This document shows positions 34,546-43,091 of a stretch of 64,000 nucleotides of DNA, one piece after another. Location: the NCBI GenBank assembly GCA_005116745.1, contig SWDS01000010.1:745315-809314 (forward strand), in the 5' to 3' direction. Origin of the DNA: Nitrospira sp. Its GTDB lineage: Bacteria > Nitrospirota > Nitrospiria > Nitrospirales > Nitrospiraceae. Each line of letters starts with the position of its first letter. Positions within the stretch are counted from its first letter, which is position 1. Made by a program: the position numbers and the translations under genes. The notes below the pieces were generated by a model. That model was not told the origin of the DNA and searched no databases. It saw only the letters and a list, made by a program, of their open reading frames with translations.

Positions 34546-34630
34546 TGACCTAGGCCTGAGCCAATGTCAAACACATGCACCCTTCGGACATGAGAAATTT
34601 GAAATAGTGAACCTGATCGTCGTTGTACGC

Positions 34631-34813
34631 TCAGGCTTTTCGCTCCCATTCAATCCGCGATACGGCACAAGTATCAAAGTGATCGCGGGTTGCCTGTTTT
34701 CTTGCATCCTGTGGTGACTGACTCCTCGCTTGAAATAGATCGTGAGCCTCGGTGGACACCAAATCCAATGAGGCTGAAGCTGAGGGTAGTTTAGAAACTC
34801 GAGCCGGTTTCAT
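34631..34813 (-). CDS. Possible small protein, unknown
   Basis: 60 residues, polar and helical-looking (STEAHDLFQARSQSPQDARK... DTCAVSRIEWERKA) with the charged composition of a real small protein rather than a shadow. Only a weak AGGT precedes the ATG. No family recognised; may be chance. Confidence 0.3.
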   Translation of the reverse strand: MKPARVSKLPSASASLDLVSTEAHDLFQARSQSPQDARKQATRDHFDTCAVSRIEWERKA

Positions 34814-35042
34814 CGATACCTATACGGATGGTCTTGTGAATAACCCCTAGCACCTGACTAATATAACTGCACGTGATTTCTAATACTTACGACAGAGTAA
34901 GACAGGGTAGCTACACTAGTGGAAACGATAGCCATGGGACGATCAGGCTGCACGGCTACACGAGGTTAGTTAGGGAGTTTATAGAGATGGCACTGTAGCG
35001 GTTAAACCTTTGTCCTCAGGGACAGTGCATAGGAGTTTGAGC

Positions 35043-35126
35043 ATGGCGGTAGTACTTATCACCTTGGTTGTTTGTATTGGCTTCATGATTGCTGGTTTTA
35101 CGTTATTCATAGATAGCGATGATTAA
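35043..35126 (+). CDS. 27-residue single-span membrane protein
   Basis: ATG with AGGAG seven bases upstream opens a 27-codon frame: MAVVLITLVVCIGFMIAGF then TLFIDSDD and TAA. It is one hydrophobic helix of ~20 residues with an acidic C terminus, like many small membrane regulators or accessory subunits (CydX/KdpF-sized), though no homologue is recognised. A TGTCCT-C-AGGGACA hairpin sits just upstream of the ribosome-binding site, and a perfect 14-bp hairpin lies 150 bases downstream. Confidence 0.6.
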   Translation: MAVVLITLVVCIGFMIAGFTLFIDSDD

Positions 35127-35275
35127 GGGAACCAGTCGGTCCTATCAGCAGTCCTGCCACACGATCAAACACTTATCGACGTCCCATTCATGAATTCTGG
35201 ATGCACGCGATAATCCCTCTCTGGCCAAGAGTACAGAGAAGTTTGGCATGGCACCAGGAGGGGTTAGCGGACAGG

Positions 35276-35309
35276 TTGGTTCACAGAGCTGATCTGCTCT
35301 GTGAACCAA
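35276..35309. repeat. Perfect 14-bp inverted repeat between convergent genes
   Basis: TTGGTTCACAGAGC - TGATCT - GCTCTGTGAACCAA. No T-run on either side. It lies between the small membrane gene (plus) and the DUF2314 gene (minus) and may end transcription from both or be a protein-binding palindrome. Confidence 0.7.
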
Positions 35310-35340
35310 TGGTAGCGTTCAGAGATTGTAGGGTGCGACA

Positions 35341-35850
35341 TCAACGATCGCATTCGAGGCCATATTGCTTCCGAATCGATTCTGCGACATCTGACGGCTC
35401 TTTGGTGAGGAGCGCACAGGTGGTGAAATTGCCAACGACCTTCTTCTTGCTTTTATCAATATACGTCCAATCGATGATCTCCGTCTTTGCAAATGCGTAC
35501 GACTGTCCCTTCTTGACTGATCGAATCATCGGGAGGTTGTCGATCCGTCCAGACCAGAGCTCTCCTTGTACCATGAGGTTGGAGAGCCACAGATATTCTT
35601 GCTGGTCGCCTTCACTCACTCTGACCTTGACCGAATACTGATCAGTGTTGGGTGGCGGTGATCCGGCTTTTCGAAGAAAATCTTCCAAGCCCGCCCGGGC
35701 GCGTTCCATCGCCTTCTGCATCGCAGGGTCCTCATCACTGAATTCGACCGCACTGTCCTTCTTGGCCTTGTCAGTGAATGATTGCGAAAATGCAGAGGGG
35801 GATATCAGGATCGCCAGCAGGGCGACGCTCAGCACGACAAATCGTTGCAT
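35341..35850 (-). CDS. Exported DUF2314 domain protein
   Basis: 169 residues. Cleavable signal (MQRFVVLSVALLAILISPSAFSQ cut near SFS-Q), then a helical stretch with MQKAMERARAGLEDFLRKA, and the DUF2314 core: VSEGDQQEYLWLSNL, GELWSGRIDN, VKKGQSYAFAKTEIIDWTYID, KKVVGNFTTCALL. The domain's function is unknown. Monocistronic by spacing. Confidence 0.8.
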   Translation of the reverse strand: MQRFVVLSVALLAILISPSAFSQSFTDKAKKDSAVEFSDEDPAMQKAMERARAGLEDFLRKAGSPPPNTDQYSVKVRVSEGDQQEYLWLSNLMVQGELWSGRIDNLPMIRSVKKGQSYAFAKTEIIDWTYIDKSKKKVVGNFTTCALLTKEPSDVAESIRKQYGLECDR

Positions 35851-36035
35851 ACCAGCCTCCCAGAGCCTACAGCTTACTGCGCATGAGATGAGCCCACTAT
35901 TTCTCGGGCATCTTGAACTCGTCCTGACTGCAAATCAAGATTGTTCACGCATTCGGCGTCTCACAGAACTGTTGTGCACACCGACACCACTATCTCGAAG
36001 AGGAAGAATTTATCTGTTTTTGTTACTCTGTCACT

Positions 36036-36875
36036 ATGTCCCCTCGCCGCCACACCCACCCTGCTCGTCCTCACCATCCTCACCCAGTGCGGTCGATGGC
36101 ACGCTTCGTTCATCGGCGATGGCAGAATCTCTGCACCTTTCTCCGGGCAGTCGGTCGAACGCCACCCGCGATGCAGCTGGGAATCAGTGCCCTCCTGCTT
36201 TTCGTCCTCCTGTTGGGGATTAATTGGACCTATCACACGTTTTATAAACCAACGGAATTGTTCTTTCCAGTAGAGAAGGCACTCAGCAAGAATCCCCGCC
36301 AGACGTGGCAAGAATACGGCGCGTTGTTCGAGACACATTCGACAGCCATTATGACACCCGAACTGCTTGCTGCCTTGGCTCAAGCCGAGGGCTCGGGTAA
36401 TCCCGTGGCACGAACCTACTGGCGGTGGCGCGTCGTCTCCTCAAATCCGCTGGAGTGGTACCAACCGGCCTCGACAGCAGTCGGCATGTTTCAAATCACC
36501 GACGGCACGTTTCGCGAAGGGACGCGCTACTGTATCCACAACCATGTTGTCGTTGAAGACGGGCCCTGGCACAACCTTAACTCCTGTTGGTTCAATGGCC
36601 TCTACACCAGAATCATCCCAGGTCACGCGATTGAGCTGACCGCCGCGTTCCTCGACCGTCATGTGGGAAAATTGGTTGGAGAGCAACCAGCGACGTTCCA
36701 GCAAAAGCAGGACCTCGCCGCGGTCATCCATCTCTGTGGTGCTGGGGCGGGTCGTGACTATGCAAAGCGGAACTTTCGTCTCACGCCCCACCAACGCTGC
36801 GGCGACCATGATGTGAGAACCTATCTGCTGAAGATCCAGACATTCAAACAGCAGTTTGCTGCGCTGAAGTCATAA
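36036..36875 (+). CDS. Membrane-anchored lytic transglycosylase-like protein
   Basis: 279 residues. His/Pro/Arg-rich cytoplasmic N terminus, membrane helix near 47-63, then an SLT-like domain: the putative catalytic Glu118 in LAALAQAEGSGNP, and STAVGMFQITDGTF (the AVGxFQIT motif), with CIHN, NSCW and HLCGAG cysteines that may form disulfides. Would cleave peptidoglycan in the periplasm. No clear SD before ATG 36036; an ATG at 36096 is an alternative. The 280 bases after it hold no recognised gene. Confidence 0.75.
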   Translation: MSPRRHTHPARPHHPHPVRSMARFVHRRWQNLCTFLRAVGRTPPAMQLGISALLLFVLLLGINWTYHTFYKPTELFFPVEKALSKNPRQTWQEYGALFETHSTAIMTPELLAALAQAEGSGNPVARTYWRWRVVSSNPLEWYQPASTAVGMFQITDGTFREGTRYCIHNHVVVEDGPWHNLNSCWFNGLYTRIIPGHAIELTAAFLDRHVGKLVGEQPATFQQKQDLAAVIHLCGAGAGRDYAKRNFRLTPHQRCGDHDVRTYLLKIQTFKQQFAALKS

Positions 36876-37159
36876 GTGCGTGCCGAGATACACAGAACAG
36901 ACGATGGGGTCAGCTAGGGGCCGGGACGGTTGGAGATTCTCACCACGACACGAACGGAGCGCTCCCAACAATCCTCGTGCGCCATGAAGAGCGAATGCAT
37001 ATCTGCACCATTCGCGCAGCCTCATTCCAAGGTTATCACGTGAGTCAATCCATCTGTCTATTAAGCGCTCTAGTGACAATGCACCTCTCGCATGTGACTG
37101 AGGTATTCATGGTATGGTGACCGCGGCAATGTGCCACTGTTGTGCGAAGGTGCGTCTTC

Positions 37160-38455
37160 ATGAATTCAGATGGGCCCAAAGTATTACGGAAGACGGTCTT
37201 GGCCGGTGCAATCGGGAATGTGCTGGAGTGGTATGACTTTGCCCTCTTTGGATACTTCGCGCCGGTCTTGTCTCGTCTCTTCTTTCCTGCGTCGGATCCG
37301 TCGTTGTCGTTAATCGCCACGTTCGGTGTGTTCGCCGTCGGCTTTCTGGCCAGACCACTGGGCGCGCTGCTGTTTGGGCACTGGGGTGATACCAGGGGCC
37401 GACGAGCGGCCTTGGCTTGGTCCATAATTTTAATGGCATTGCCCACCTGCTTGGTCGGCATGTTGCCGACCTATGCTCAGATCGGTCTTGCTGCACCGCT
37501 CATACTCACCGTGTTGCGCTTTCTTCAGGGTCTCTCGGTCGGTGGAGAATTCACGGGGTCCGTTACCTTCCTTGTTGAGCATGCCGCACCGACCGAGCGA
37601 GGCTATATCGGCAGCTGGGCGGGATTCAGCGCACAGATCGGCGCGCTGTTAGGCTCTGGTATCGGGACCGTGGCGACGCTGAACCTCTCATCAGAGGCGC
37701 TCCAAGAATGGGGATGGCGCATCCCGTTCGTGGCGGGAAGTGTCATCGCGTTGGTCGGCTGGTATCTTCGACGGCACATTCCAGAGTCGCCGGCTTTTGA
37801 ACGGCTGCAACAATCAGGTGTGGTGTCGTCCTCACCCGTCCGTGAGTTGTTTACATCGCACCGTGCGCCGCTCCTACAAGTGATCGGTCTCGTCCTGGTA
37901 CATGGCGTTGGATTTTACATCTTCTATGTGTTTCTCCCCACCTATCTGACCAAAGTGACCGACCTTCCGATGGGAACGGCATTGCTCATCAACACAGTGT
38001 GCATGGCGTTGTTGGCGATGCTGATTCCGTGCATGGGCAAGCTGTCTGATCGAGTCGGGCATCGATGGGTACTGGCCATCGGCGCCGCAGGCCTGGCCCT
38101 CGGCTCAGTCCAGTTCTTTTCGTGGTTGAGCAGCGGCCAGCTCACATTGATCGTCATGGCTCAAATCCTGATCACGGTGTTCGTGTCAGCCTATATGGGT
38201 CCGTTCTTTGCCATCGTGGCGACGCTCTTTCCTGTGGCGAGCCGCTACACAGGCCTCTCGATTTCGTACAATATTGCCTCGGCTCTGTTCGGCGGGACTG
38301 CCCCGTTGATGGCTACGGTAATCATGGAACGGAGTGGGAGTGCGCTTGCCCCTGGATGGTATGTCAGTCTATGCGCCGTCCTGTCGTTGATCGCACTGTC
38401 CACGATTCGTGAAGAGAAGAAAGAGACCGCCGAGGTTCCAGCCGACACTCATTGA
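37160..38455 (+). CDS. MFS permease of the metabolite:H+ symporter (MHS/ProP-like) type
   Basis: About 431 residues, 12 hydrophobic segments. MHS signatures: GAIGNVLEWYDFALFGYFAP, ARPLGALLFGHWGDTRGRRAAL (the MFS loop 2-3 motif), RFLQGLSVGGEFTGSVTFLVEHA, GYIGSWAGFSAQIG, RIPF and RRHIPESPAF. Substrates of this family include proline/betaine, citrate and other organic acids; the substrate here is unknown. ATG 37160 follows AAGGTG. The P450 remnant starts within 50 bases of its stop. Confidence 0.88.
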   Translation: MNSDGPKVLRKTVLAGAIGNVLEWYDFALFGYFAPVLSRLFFPASDPSLSLIATFGVFAVGFLARPLGALLFGHWGDTRGRRAALAWSIILMALPTCLVGMLPTYAQIGLAAPLILTVLRFLQGLSVGGEFTGSVTFLVEHAAPTERGYIGSWAGFSAQIGALLGSGIGTVATLNLSSEALQEWGWRIPFVAGSVIALVGWYLRRHIPESPAFERLQQSGVVSSSPVRELFTSHRAPLLQVIGLVLVHGVGFYIFYVFLPTYLTKVTDLPMGTALLINTVCMALLAMLIPCMGKLSDRVGHRWVLAIGAAGLALGSVQFFSWLSSGQLTLIVMAQILITVFVSAYMGPFFAIVATLFPVASRYTGLSISYNIASALFGGTAPLMATVIMERSGSALAPGWYVSLCAVLSLIALSTIREEKKETAEVPADTH

Positions 38456-38504
38456 CAGTGGCAACTGGATATACGGTATTTTTCATGAGCGATGCGTAGG
38501 CCGC

Positions 38505-39921
38505 ATGATCGACCGAGCGATACTACCACCCACCCTTTCCGGCCCGTCGGTCTCGCGTTGGTGGGGATGTTTCCCCGACCTTCGCCGCGACACCCTTGGC
38601 TTTCTCATACAGTGTCAGGCCTATGGTGATGTGGTCAAACTTCCAATGGGGCTTGTCGTTGAACTGCTCTTGCGGCAGCGTGACGCCGCCATGTATGTGC
38701 TGAACCATCCTGCCGATGTAAAACATGTACTCGTGACCAATCAAGACAATTATCGAAAGGCGCCCGTCCCCCCTGTCGAATCGCGCATCTTTGGTCAGGG
38801 CGTGCTTCACACGGAAGGCGAAATCCATCACCGTCAGCGACGGGTGCTCTTACCCTTCTTTCATGGAAATCATGTGACCGCGTACACCAACCTCATCACG
38901 AGCCAGGCTCGCGACCGTGTGGCACTGTGGCAGGATGACACAACCATCGACATTGGACAGGAAATGGCACACCTCACCCTGTCGGTGATCTGGCGCCTTC
39001 TCTTTGGTCAAGACCTGCGGTCCGAGGGCGAGACTATTCGTGAAGCCATTGCAGTCGGTCAAAGTCTCATCAAGCTCCAATATGACTCCCTCCTCGCAAG
39101 CGTGACCCCTCTCTGGATTCCCATCCCACGACATCGTCGGTTCACCCGTGGCTTCCGCGTGATCGAAGAAAGGCTGTTTCAATTCATTCACGAGCGACGG
39201 ATGGCTGCTGCGCCACATGATGACGTGTTATCTCTTCTACTGAGCGCGACCGATACAGAAGGTCGCCCGCTGAGTGATGAAGAAATTCGTGATGAACTCA
39301 TGACCTTCTTGCTGGCTGGGCACGAAACCACCGCCAACGCGCTGACCTGGACGTGGTTTCTCCTCTCGCAAGATAGATCGGTTCGAGAACGACTGACTCA
39401 AGAACTGAACGAAGTCTTGGGGGCTCGGCTACCTAACGCGGCCGATCTTCCTCGCTTGCGCTACATGAAGATGATCTGGGATGAGTCGCTGCGCCTCTAC
39501 CCTCCGGCCTGGACGCTTCACACCCGTCTTGCCCATGCGCAGGACCGACTTCCATCCGGGGCAATCCTTCCACCAGGAGCCTGGGTCTTCATCAGCCCCT
39601 GGAACTTGCACCGCAATCCACGGTGGTTCGCCGATCCAAACCGATTCGATCCTGAACGCTTTTCAGACGAGGCACAACAGACCTGCCCGGCGTTCACCTA
39701 CATCCCGTTCGGTGCCGGTGGACGGCGATGCTTGGGAGAGTCATTTGCGGAGATGGAAGGACTCTTGATCATTGGCGACAATCGCCGCCACAGTTCGCTT
39801 ACACCTGGTCAACGGGTAGACGATCCGTCCGGAACCGGTCATGACGTTACGTCCGCATGTTCCGGTGCGGATGATCGTTCAGCGAGTCGGGATCTCGGCA
39901 CCACACCCCGCTGTGGCGTAG
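38505..39921 (+). pseudogene. Cytochrome P450 with frameshift and stop near the 3' end
   Basis: P450 signatures are complete through the heme loop: HHRQRRVLLPFFHG, the oxygen-binding AGHETTANAL, ExxR in WDESLRLYPPAW, NRFDPERF and FGAGGRRCLGESFAEMEG. After LLII (base ~39773) the original frame turns into unrelated residues, while the +1-shifted frame continues ATIAATVRLHLVNG, hits TAG at 39817-39819, then resumes with RPEPVMTLRPHVPVRMIVQR, the normal P450 C terminus, to TAG at 39919. So one extra G (GG at 39774-39775) and one nonsense change break the last ~50 codons. The unshifted frame ends at 39953. Start ATG 38505 has only a weak AGG. Confidence 0.8.
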
Positions 39922-40019
39922 CTCGCTCACCGACCCGTCTCTCCTGCTGCTAGGCATCTCTCCGATGATATGGTACAACCGCGTTCGATTGTTGTCGGTG
40001 ATAGAAGAGAGGTACTGGC

Positions 40020-41222
40020 TTGATGAAGAACTTCGTTGTGCCATCTCCTTGGTTCAGCTTAGGGATTGTCTCCTGTCTACTCGTGTTGTCGGGATGTCTT
40101 TCGCCCATCACCCTGACGCGAGCGGTGATTGCCTATGACGAGGCCATCACCGAATCGCAATCCAAGCAACTGCTTGTGAACATCGCCCGAGCACAACACC
40201 ATCAGCCCATTCACTTTACCGGCGTCTCCAATGTCGCGGCGACCTTCGATTTTCGTTTCACAGCCGGCGCCACACCGGCCCTCACCGGAGACGCCAGCCG
40301 GACGATCTTGCCTGTCATCGGCGGAAGCGTGGCCGAGAACCCGACGATCAGTATCGCTCCGATTGAGGGAGAAGAGTTTACCAAACGCTTACTCACGCCG
40401 TTCCATGAAGCCAAGCTGACGTTGTTGCTGCGGCAGGGCATCGATATCGATCTCCTTCTCCGACTGATGGCCAAAGAGCTCCGAGTCAACCAGAGCGAGG
40501 GCACGATCGCCTACCGGAACAATCCATCCGACAAGGCCGGCTACGAGATGTTCAGACGGGTGGTCCTCCATCTCTCGGCTATTCAAGACCACAACAGCCT
40601 GTATGTTGAACCACTGAGCGTGGAACGAAGTTGGACGATTCCCGCCGACTCGGTCACGGCGGAAGGATTCAAAGCGCTCGAACAGGAATACCAGGTAGCC
40701 TACAACGCGAAAGACAAGACATTCACACTGCGGAAACAGATCGAAGGCGGCACGCTGATCACGAACTACGATCCGAATGTCCTGTCCCGTGAGGAACGGG
40801 CCCGCTTGCAGAACGAGAACGAACAGGGACTCCCGCATGACGTAACGTTTGATATTCGCCCTGGACATATCGGCGGCGACTGGCCGCTGAAGGGAGACTT
40901 TCGGCTACGCAGCTTCAATGCCATGCTGAACTTTCTGGGGCTCTCCCTCGCTGAAGAGCCGGAACACCATATCGAGAAGGATCGCCGCACACCTGAGGTG
41001 ATGGAAAATCCGGTCAAGACCATGGATCTGATCCTGTCGTCGTCAGCTCCATCGGGGCTGGATCTCGTCATGAAATCCCACGGAAACTATTATGCCGTCA
41101 ATACGACCGGGCCACAGGCGCGCTGGAACCGCGAGGCCTTTAAGCTCTTGTCGCAACTATTTCAGATGACGGTCACGGAGATCTCACGCGCCGGCGTGCC
41201 TAGCATTACCATCGCCAAATAG
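40020..41222 (+). CDS. Predicted lipoprotein, unknown (400 residues)
   Basis: Signal peptide with lipobox LSGC near residue 26, then a conserved-looking start LSPITLTRAVIAYDEAITESQSKQLLVNIARAQHHQPIHFTGVSNVAATFDF, an alpha/beta body, and a C-terminal region SSAPSGLDLVMKSHGNYYAVNTTGPQARWNREAFKLLSQLFQMTVTE. It resembles a group of uncharacterised lipoproteins of similar length; the start motif (RAVxxYDxA) suggests an outer-membrane-linked helical bundle. AGAGAGG lies upstream of the double ATG at 40020/40023. Confidence 0.75.
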   Translation: MMKNFVVPSPWFSLGIVSCLLVLSGCLSPITLTRAVIAYDEAITESQSKQLLVNIARAQHHQPIHFTGVSNVAATFDFRFTAGATPALTGDASRTILPVIGGSVAENPTISIAPIEGEEFTKRLLTPFHEAKLTLLLRQGIDIDLLLRLMAKELRVNQSEGTIAYRNNPSDKAGYEMFRRVVLHLSAIQDHNSLYVEPLSVERSWTIPADSVTAEGFKALEQEYQVAYNAKDKTFTLRKQIEGGTLITNYDPNVLSREERARLQNENEQGLPHDVTFDIRPGHIGGDWPLKGDFRLRSFNAMLNFLGLSLAEEPEHHIEKDRRTPEVMENPVKTMDLILSSSAPSGLDLVMKSHGNYYAVNTTGPQARWNREAFKLLSQLFQMTVTEISRAGVPSITIAK

Positions 41223-41341
41223 GCTGGCAAGATCCGTTGCGTTGATGGGCTAGTTCCTACTCGAGGGATGCGACACACAGGCCGTACAGAGAGCCTCTGA
41301 GCGAGACGAGAACGCCGCTGGCGGACTATTTCCGTATTCTG

Positions 41342-41647
41342 CTACGCGTCGGCTCGATCCAGGTCCGGCTTCAGTGGACGGCGACCGATCAGATAAATGA
41401 TGGCGGCAAAAAGCATCGTGCTACCAGGGAAAATCAATCGGTACCCCCACCAGGGCAAGGTCGGCTTGAAAAATCCTAGGCCAAGTGTCAGCAGAATCGA
41501 CGCCACAATTCCATAGACGTAGGCTGGAACAAGCGTCGTGGAATGATGCTCGCTGCGTTGCCTGGATGCCGCGACGAACCCCTTGATGAGGATATAGAGG
41601 GAGAAAATGATACAGGCGCTCCCATAATACACTGAGTAATCTTGCAT
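41342..41647 (-). CDS. Small integral membrane protein
   Basis: 101 residues with three hydrophobic helices (YGSACIIFSLYILIKGFVA, YVYGIVASILLTLGLGFF, GSTMLFAAIIYLIG) and a charged C terminus RRPLKPDLDRADA. No family recognised. GAGGTC precedes the ATG. Confidence 0.65.
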   Translation of the reverse strand: MQDYSVYYGSACIIFSLYILIKGFVAASRQRSEHHSTTLVPAYVYGIVASILLTLGLGFFKPTLPWWGYRLIFPGSTMLFAAIIYLIGRRPLKPDLDRADA

Positions 41648-41790
41648 AACCCCGACCTCGTTCTAATCTCATGCACGTGATTCGACAGGTACTGTATAGC
41701 GTATCGCCTCCACTCTTGTCGAGCTGCTTCCCGCATGACCACGTTCCGCATCAATCCCGAGAGCTGCATTCAGTATAGGTGTCACAGGTC

Positions 41791-41825
41791 GACGACCTCC
41801 GGCAACAGCGTTGCTGGAGGTCGTC
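41791..41825. repeat. 10-bp inverted repeat with inner stem
   Basis: GACGACCTCC - ... - GGAGGTCGTC, with a further GCAAC / GTTGC inside. No T-run. Lies 3' of the coiled-coil protein gene on the minus strand, and may serve as its terminator or RNA-stabilising hairpin. Confidence 0.6.
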
Positions 41826-41872
41826 TGGAAGACTGCTGAACTCTCAAGTATTGTGGATCAGAGCGGAGTCGT

Positions 41873-42241
41873 CTAGTACGGCCTAGACGTCGAAGATTCA
41901 ACTGTTTCCTTGGCCTTCCTCTGGGCCTTACCTTTCTTTGCCTTTGCAGCACTCTTCATCTCCTGCCTCTCAGCCTTGAGCGCATCTCGCTTCGCCTTCA
42001 TCTCGGATTTCATCTGCTCTCGTTTGGCCTTCATCTCGTCCTTCATCTGATCTTTCTTGGCTTTGAAGTTCTCCTTCATCTGCTCATGCTCAGACGCCAT
42101 GTCGCCCTTCGCCTCACTGGCCATTGAACCCATGTCCTGCTTCATGTCGGAACCGAGGTTCGTGAGCTCGTCCGCCATGGCCAAGGGACCACCTCCGATG
42201 ACGAGTGCGGATGCCACTGCAGATACAAGGATGAATCGCAT
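41873..42241 (-). CDS. Secreted Lys/Glu/Met-rich coiled-coil protein
   Basis: 122 residues. Signal peptide (MRFILVSAVASALVIGGGPLAMA-DE), then an almost uninterrupted charged helix with an 8-11-residue repeat: KAKKDQMKDEM, KAKREQMKSEM, KAKRDALKAERQEM, and a basic tail KAKKGKAQRKAKE. A periplasmic extended coiled coil. GGGGAGGG precedes the ATG. Its upstream region shares a 63-base element with that of the 22-residue protein at 42500-42568. Confidence 0.7.
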   Translation of the reverse strand: MRFILVSAVASALVIGGGPLAMADELTNLGSDMKQDMGSMASEAKGDMASEHEQMKENFKAKKDQMKDEMKAKREQMKSEMKAKRDALKAERQEMKSAAKAKKGKAQRKAKETVESSTSRPY

Positions 42242-42281
42242 AGATAACCCTCCCCTGAAATAGGTTGTGTCAACGTGGGCG

Positions 42282-42344
42282 ACGCCGGAAGCCAGCGCCC
42301 GGTCTAGAGCTATCGTGAGACAGAGTTTCTGGCAACTGATTTCA
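42282..42344 (-). promoter_or_regulatory. Shared upstream element, copy A
   Basis: 63 bases ending 41 bases before the coiled-coil gene start. In gene sense it contains TGAAATCAGTTGCCAGAAAC, identical to copy B, then a divergent 12 bases, CGATA and GCTGGCTTCCGGCGT. TTGCCA could be a -35 box. Confidence 0.65.
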
Positions 42345-42402
42345 CGGTTTTAGACTTAGGAATCTTGCGAGACATACGGAAAGGCAAGGCAAGAAAGGAA
42401 GC

Positions 42403-42443
42403 AAAAAAACCACGGCCTCCAGCAGGCTGTCCCCTGGAGGCCG
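42403..42443 (-). terminator. Intrinsic terminator after the 22-residue protein gene
   Basis: Minus-strand CGGCCTCCAG, 11-base loop, CTGGAGGCCG, then TGG and TTTTTTT. The strong stem and T-run downstream of 42500 support transcription of the tiny gene. Confidence 0.85.
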
Positions 42444-42499
42444 CGTACGAGCATGCACCTCAAAAGAGCACGCTCGATGCTTTTATATGGAAGCAAGCG

Positions 42500-42568
42500 T
42501 TATGGCCGGATCTCCCACAACAAATACACCAACCCCACCGCAATGGCTGATACCACGACGAAATGCAT
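42500..42568 (-). CDS. 22-residue single-span membrane protein
   Basis: ATG 42568 with GGAGG six bases upstream; reads MHFVVVSAIAVGLVYLLW then EIRP and TAA. One hydrophobic helix. It has its own upstream element (copy B) and a strong intrinsic terminator 60 bases downstream, so it is a complete transcription unit. An in-frame ATG two codons upstream touches the SD. No homologue recognised. Confidence 0.6.
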   Translation of the reverse strand: MHFVVVSAIAVGLVYLLWEIRP

Positions 42569-42606
42569 GAACATCCTCCGTACACTTGATTGTTGTAGTC
42601 TATTCA

Positions 42607-42669
42607 ACGCCGGAAACCAGCGTCTAGACTAGGGGTATCGCGAGATGGGGTTTCTGGCAACTGATTTCA
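42607..42669 (-). promoter_or_regulatory. Shared upstream element, copy B
   Basis: 63 bases ending 39 bases before the start of the 22-residue gene. Same 20-base block TGAAATCAGTTGCCAGAAAC as copy A, the same length and almost the same distance to the start codon. Confidence 0.65.
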
Positions 42670-42878
42670 AGATTTGTGGCATGCGGTATTCAGCGATGCT
42701 GAACATGAGACAATGTTGACGAGCGCGCCGGACTGCCACGTGCTGAGATCCACATTGCTGAGCAAGATGGTGTGCTGACCAGCCACAACAAGTGCAGTGA
42801 AAAGGACTCAGATGATGAGTGGAGGAAGAACAAGGATTGTAGACGTCATTCGACTTTTCTCCCCATCAGGGTCTTCTC

Positions 42879-43078
42879 CTACCAGCACTGTGCCCAAGCC
42901 GGTGCCGGCGTAGGAGTCGGCTCAAGATTGGAGAGATCCACTTCAAAGAGAATTTCCGGACTATCGCCTTCAAGATTGTGTATTTGCAGCAGGCCCGTTC
43001 GCGTCGCTACGAGTAGCTGCCCTTCCCAACTCCAATCCGCCCACTGAAGATCATCCAAGAGATCGAGATCGCCATGAG
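42879..43078 (-). pseudogene. C-terminal remnant of a beta-propeller-like protein
   Basis: Directly after the DJ-1 gene stop the minus strand reads PHGDLDLLDDLQWADWSW, EGQLLVATRTGLLQIHNLEG, DSPEILFEVDLSNLEPTP, TPAPAWAQCW and TAG: clearly protein-like, with the W-S-x-x-G-x-LLVATRxGxLQI pattern of a propeller blade. No start codon. Farther 3' (about 42815-42690, same strand) another frame gives ALVVAGQHTILLSNVDLSTW, maybe a second piece of similar origin. Confidence 0.4.
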
Positions 43079-43091
43079 GCCTCTGCGAGAA

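Noticed and set aside
34287..34649. 120-residue minus-strand frame containing VFDIGSGLG
   Set aside because: Looks like a SAM-binding motif but the rest is Cys/Trp/Ser-rich and not methyltransferase-like; it overlaps the ndk promoter. The C-terminal remnant is in another frame.
36870..37079. 69-residue minus-strand frame ending VCSVYLGTHL
   Set aside because: Protein-like by eye, but no ribosome-binding site and no recognised family; not enough to call.
42282..42344. Sigma54 (-24/-12) promoter in the shared element
   Set aside because: TGGCA is present on the opposite strand, but no GC at the right distance follows; not a sigma54 site.
42365..42550. 61-residue plus-strand frame
   Set aside because: Runs through an intrinsic terminator and antisense to the 22-residue gene; no SD.
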